Shown: in pieces, positions 50,351-64,000 of the stretch
Numbering within the stretch: the first letter of the stretch is position 1
Layout: every line of letters starts with the position of its first letter
NCBI GenBank assembly: GCA_907165275.2
Contig: OU015654.1
Coordinates: 4,357,501 to 4,421,500 of the forward strand
Direction: 5' to 3'
From: Zygaena filipendulae
Taxonomy: Eukaryota; Arthropoda; Insecta; Lepidoptera; Zygaenidae
DNA: 64,000 nucleotides
Notes under the pieces: model-generated
What the model was told of the DNA's origin: nothing
Seen by the model: the letters and a program-made list of their open reading frames with translations, nothing else
Databases searched by the model: none
Translations under genes and position numbers: made by a program

Positions 50351-50594
50351 TGAAGGTCTAACACCACGGAAGTCAAATTTTAACGAAATACGTTCCTTAT
50401 TTTATTCGATACAGAATCGCAAAAAAATAATTTTGTTTTAAAATTTAAATGTGCCCACATGAATCATATATATTTTAATAATTCGTATAATTGAATATAC
50501 CTAACTTTAAATAGTTGTTTGATGCAAAATGAAACAGGACTTTTTGCTCTCCTGAAAAGTTGCATAATTTGACTTCCGTGGTGTTAGAACTTCA
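50351..50594. mobile_element. MITE with 29-bp TIRs
   Basis: The left end 50351-50379 and right end 50566-50594 are complementary over 29 bases with one mismatch; the shared core is CTAACACCACGGAAGTCAAA. The interior is AT-rich. No clear target duplication. Confidence 0.8.
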
Positions 50595-51438
50595 GCGACG
50601 ATGGGGCTGATTTTTCAATCAAGAGATAAAAAGTCATTTCGTTTGTTTGTCTGATAGTACCTACCTCAGAGTATTTAACCAATGAGACAAAAAAGGGAAG
50701 GAACGGAACAAAAGTCTGCCACTTTGAGCGCGTGGGCCGGTGAGGTAGCGCACATTTTTACAACTAAAAAAAATACGCAACAAGTAACACATAATTTATA
50801 TCTAATATACGATACGACGGGGTATGAGCAGTGCTCTCATACTTTAGGCAGAGAGGATCGTCTGTCAATGCCTTCTTTTTTGTTAAACACTCTAAGGATA
50901 CTCCATAAAAAAATAGTTCCACTTTTAACCTATTCTCAGGTTAGCCCTTACGTCTGATATAAAAATCGGCCCACGATTAAATAAAATTTTCCTCTTAATA
51001 CAGCTATTCGACTCGAAGTGTCACATTTCTATTGTCTAGCGTACAATTATTATTAAGCTAGTAAAACCCAACTTCAACCCCGGGATTTCTGTATCCATGT
51101 CATGGTCACCTAAAAAAGAGTACCTACAAAAAATATTCGTCTAATTACTAATATTATAACAAACAATATGTACATAATAATAATAAATTACTATTTTAAT
51201 CAACGAACATGCTAACAACAATGTTGTGAAGGGGAATGACATGGGCACAGGAGTTGCATACCATCGAGCCCGTATGTGCATAAGCTGTGTAGAAGTTTGT
51301 ACATAATTATGTGTATTAGAGAACTCGTCACACATGCATGCTGGCCCAAACATTGGCGATCGGACTGTAGGAAAAGAATCTTCATTCCTCATACAGTAGA
51401 AATATATACGTTTCTTTATATGGACTAGTTAAAATACT

Positions 51439-51718
51439 ATATCGTCACTGCTCGTGCGAATCCGCGTAAGAGCAGTTTGTAAATACCGCGTAACAGCAAA
51501 ACTCGCAAAATTCAAATAAGTGACTGCACAAAATCTAAGCTACCTACGAGTAAATTTATGTTATTTTCCAATAAATAAAGTTGTAAAGAACAAGCTCTTA
51601 AGTTCAGTCGGTAATAAGAATTGAAATCACTGAGATATTTTTTCTTCCTCCTGTCAAAAACAAATACGCGGTCTTTACAAGTTGCTCTTACGCGGATTCG
51701 CACGTGTAGCGACGATAT
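51439..51718. mobile_element. MITE with about 37-bp TIRs
   Basis: The left ATATCGTC..TCGTGCGAATCCGCGTAAGAGCA pairs with its inverted copy ending at 51718; CGTGCGAATCCGCGTAAGAG is exact. The interior is AT-rich without coding signal. Confidence 0.75.
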
Positions 51719-52492
51719 GTAAAAACAAGTTATAAATGTAGGAAATGCTTCAGCGCTAAAAAAGGGTTTTGGATTTTCAACCCGTGGATTATACAAAGCG
51801 AAACTGAAGGTAGTTATGGTAAACCAAACGTAAAATCACATCACAATATTAAAGCGATAAAAAAGCACTTGATGACGCGATCTTTTTAGCGAAGCCAATT
51901 ATTGACGAAAAAGTTTCTACATGTCATTTTGACAAAGATCTTATATTGTTAAAAAAAACGTTGGGTCTTCTTCTTAATATTTTCTTCTTTGGACACCAAT
52001 GTTTGGCAGCATGTACACATAGATATAACATAGTAGTAGTGGGTAATAGTCACAAATGTGCAAACGAAAACGGGATATAGTGCCTCTCGCTTCTGGTGCA
52101 TTTCTATCTCATATCGCACTTGATAATCGTGAAAAAGAGCTCATTGTGAAAATTTGAAGGTATTTTTGTTTAAATAATGAAACTAAGAATAAGAAAAAAC
52201 TCATGGTCAACTCAGGGTTTACTCTGAACACAGTTCACGACACGTTTACGCGAATATTTGCACAACATCCCTTTTTCGAAAAGATTTTTATTGCGGTTTA
52301 TAAGTAATAAGGTATACACAGTACACACATAATATTCTGTTCATATATTTTTAGTAACGGCATAATATTTATGAAGTATGTATATTAATAATATTTTAAC
52401 ATATTTCACACATAAGCATTGTTATTGTATTGCAATAGTTATATTAGTAAGAATATAAGATAATTTCTTTGCGAGAATCGTGAAAACGGTTG

Positions 52493-53218
52493 TCAGAATT
52501 TGCCCAAATCTACAAAGGAATCGTACTGTAGATCGGCACTGTCGCATACAGTGTGTTCTATTTCGAGTGGTGTGACACTATTGTCTAAAGAAGATACGTG
52601 TATAATATTAGATGTGCCCACATCACAAACGGCCGTGTCGTCCGAACTTTCGCTGTTACTGTCGACATATTCATACAACCTACCCGCCTGGCTGGCGAAC
52701 ACGTGTGTCGTGTGCGTTCCAATAGACGCAGTATCTACATCGATAACATCAAGCGACCGCGACAGCGGGGCGTCACCGCAAGTAGACACGCGAGCGGACT
52801 CGATACGCGAACAACTCGCATCTTGCGTGAAACGGTCGAAATCACCTATTTCGGTGACGTTCTTTGACATAATGACGTCCAAAACGGCTGACGTATCGTG
52901 TGGCGGCCCATCTCTGAAGTCCGTTCCCTCGACACCTCTATCATTATCGTCGGCCAGCGAAACCGAACCGTCATCAGACAGCTCGGCGTCAGCGTTGAGC
53001 GTCACCGAGTCGTCCGCGAGCGGATCCTCTTGCAAATGTTCCGAGTCGTCGACGCACTTCGTGGAACTGTCGCTGCTGTCGGACGGTATCAACTCGAGGC
53101 CCCCGTCGAGGATGTTGTCGGTGCACGCGGACATTTCGTCTTCGAACACTATCTCGACGCTGCGTATGCGCATGAGTGGCATTTTGGCGGGTGATACTTC
53201 GTCGCCCCTCGCCGTCAT
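52493..53218 (-). CDS. Acidic low-complexity protein or 3' terminal exon, unrecognised
   Basis: An open frame of 241 residues from an ATG at 53218. The same frame stays open upstream to an in-frame TAG near 53427, adding Pro/Thr-rich sequence and then a more gene-like SYEIDYDDASECSESK. Codon third positions are strongly G/C, so coding on the minus strand is much more likely than its plus-strand shadow. The protein is rich in Asp, Ser, Glu and Thr, with few Lys/Arg after residue 20, no membrane segment and no domain I know; it ends SFVDLGKF. It starts about 220 bases after the NSF stop on the same strand. NSF exon 54180-54338 ends in phase 2, while candidate acceptors in the GC-rich lead (CCCAAG, AAGCAG) are phase 0, so it is not a simple alternative NSF end. 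It could be a short separate gene or the last exon of a gene whose 5' part is elsewhere. Confidence 0.6.
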   Translation of the reverse strand: MTARGDEVSPAKMPLMRIRSVEIVFEDEMSACTDNILDGGLELIPSDSSDSSTKCVDDSEHLQEDPLADDSVTLNADAELSDDGSVSLADDNDRGVEGTDFRDGPPHDTSAVLDVIMSKNVTEIGDFDRFTQDASCSRIESARVSTCGDAPLSRSLDVIDVDTASIGTHTTHVFASQAGRLYEYVDSNSESSDDTAVCDVGTSNIIHVSSLDNSVTPLEIEHTVCDSADLQYDSFVDLGKF

Positions 53219-53365
53219 GCCCCTCTTGGACTCTGAGCACTCGCTCGCGTCGTCGTAGTCGATTTCGTAGCTCCTCAGGTCGGCGGCGCGGGGCGCGCGC
53301 TCGCCGGCCTTGGCGGCGTGCTGCTTGGGCGCGGGGGGCGTGGGGCGACGGCCGTCCGGTGAGTG

Positions 53366-53408
53366 GGCGGGCGTGGGCGTGGGCGTGGGCGTGGGTGTGG
53401 GTGTGGTA
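53366..53408. repeat. GGGCGT/GGGTGT minisatellite
   Basis: Hexamer repeats GGGCGT, then GGGTGT, lie between the NSF stop and the acidic reading frame. On the minus strand they would encode Thr-Pro repeats in the frame of that protein if transcribed and translated. Confidence 0.85.
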
Positions 53409-53440
53409 TGCGCGTGTAATCCCTAAGGTTGCAACGACTC

Positions 53441-64000
<10,560 letters not shown>

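Larger units (their letters stand above)
48513..52492. other. Intergenic, transposon-rich, no gene seen
   Basis: AT-rich apart from the MITEs at 50351 and 51439. Frames at 48786-49046 and 50682-50957 carry no bias or family. 52300-52490 may be the 3' UTR of the acidic reading frame. Confidence 0.4.

Noticed and set aside
52500..53258. Plus-strand open frame of about 250 codons
   Set aside because: It opens with TTG, is antisense to the minus frame, and its Ser richness is what the complement of an Asp/Glu/Ser-rich, GC3-biased frame produces. Third-position bias supports the minus strand.

Overview
The window looks like nuclear DNA from a moth or butterfly. It is AT-rich, its genes are widely spaced and split by short introns, and it holds an intact mariner of the cecropia-moth type, tRNA-derived SINEs, 5'-truncated LINEs with short tandem tails, many MITEs, and a dispersed repeat whose copies end in a GAAACC..CAGCTAGT block. 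All calls are read from the sequence by eye; no search was run.

Layout. 1-24 kb: no gene I can defend. There are AT-rich stretches, repeats, a degenerate pogo-type transposon (7.7-8.6 kb) and islands of higher GC and complexity (about 1.2, 9.0, 11.8, 14.4, 16.7, 19.3, 20.2 and 22.3 kb) that could be enhancers, promoters or unplaced exons. A possible short secreted peptide or signal-peptide exon lies at 24.1-24.3 kb. 25.3-26.6 kb: a nested TIR element just upstream of the first clear gene. 26.9-33.2 kb (+): nine coding exons for a 612-residue secreted, probably GPI-anchored protein of the uncharacterised DUF7044/7043/7042/7045 family. 36.5-37.6 kb (-): FAM32A, two coding exons, 110 residues. 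39.1-40.2 kb: a LINE fragment between inverted TATCGATA-rich ends. 41.4-42.0 kb: interlocked MITEs directly before ELOF1 (42.5-42.8 kb, +, 82 residues). 44.4-52.4 kb: a transposon-rich stretch, including a 1.7 kb Mutator-like element with an 11-bp target duplication. 52.5-53.2 kb (-): a GC3-rich acidic reading frame of unknown identity, just downstream of NSF. 53.4-64.0 kb (-): the last nine coding exons of NSF (the SNARE-disassembling AAA ATPase), entering from the right edge; its introns hold the intact mariner, a LINE inserted in a MITE, a second LINE, SINEs and microsatellites.

The genes are not an operon or pathway. NSF acts in membrane fusion, ELOF1 in RNA polymerase II elongation, FAM32A in the nucleus (spliceosome, from vertebrate work), and the DUF gene at the cell surface or outside the cell. 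Most of the structure to explain is transposon layering, which can be ordered in time from nested target-site duplications.
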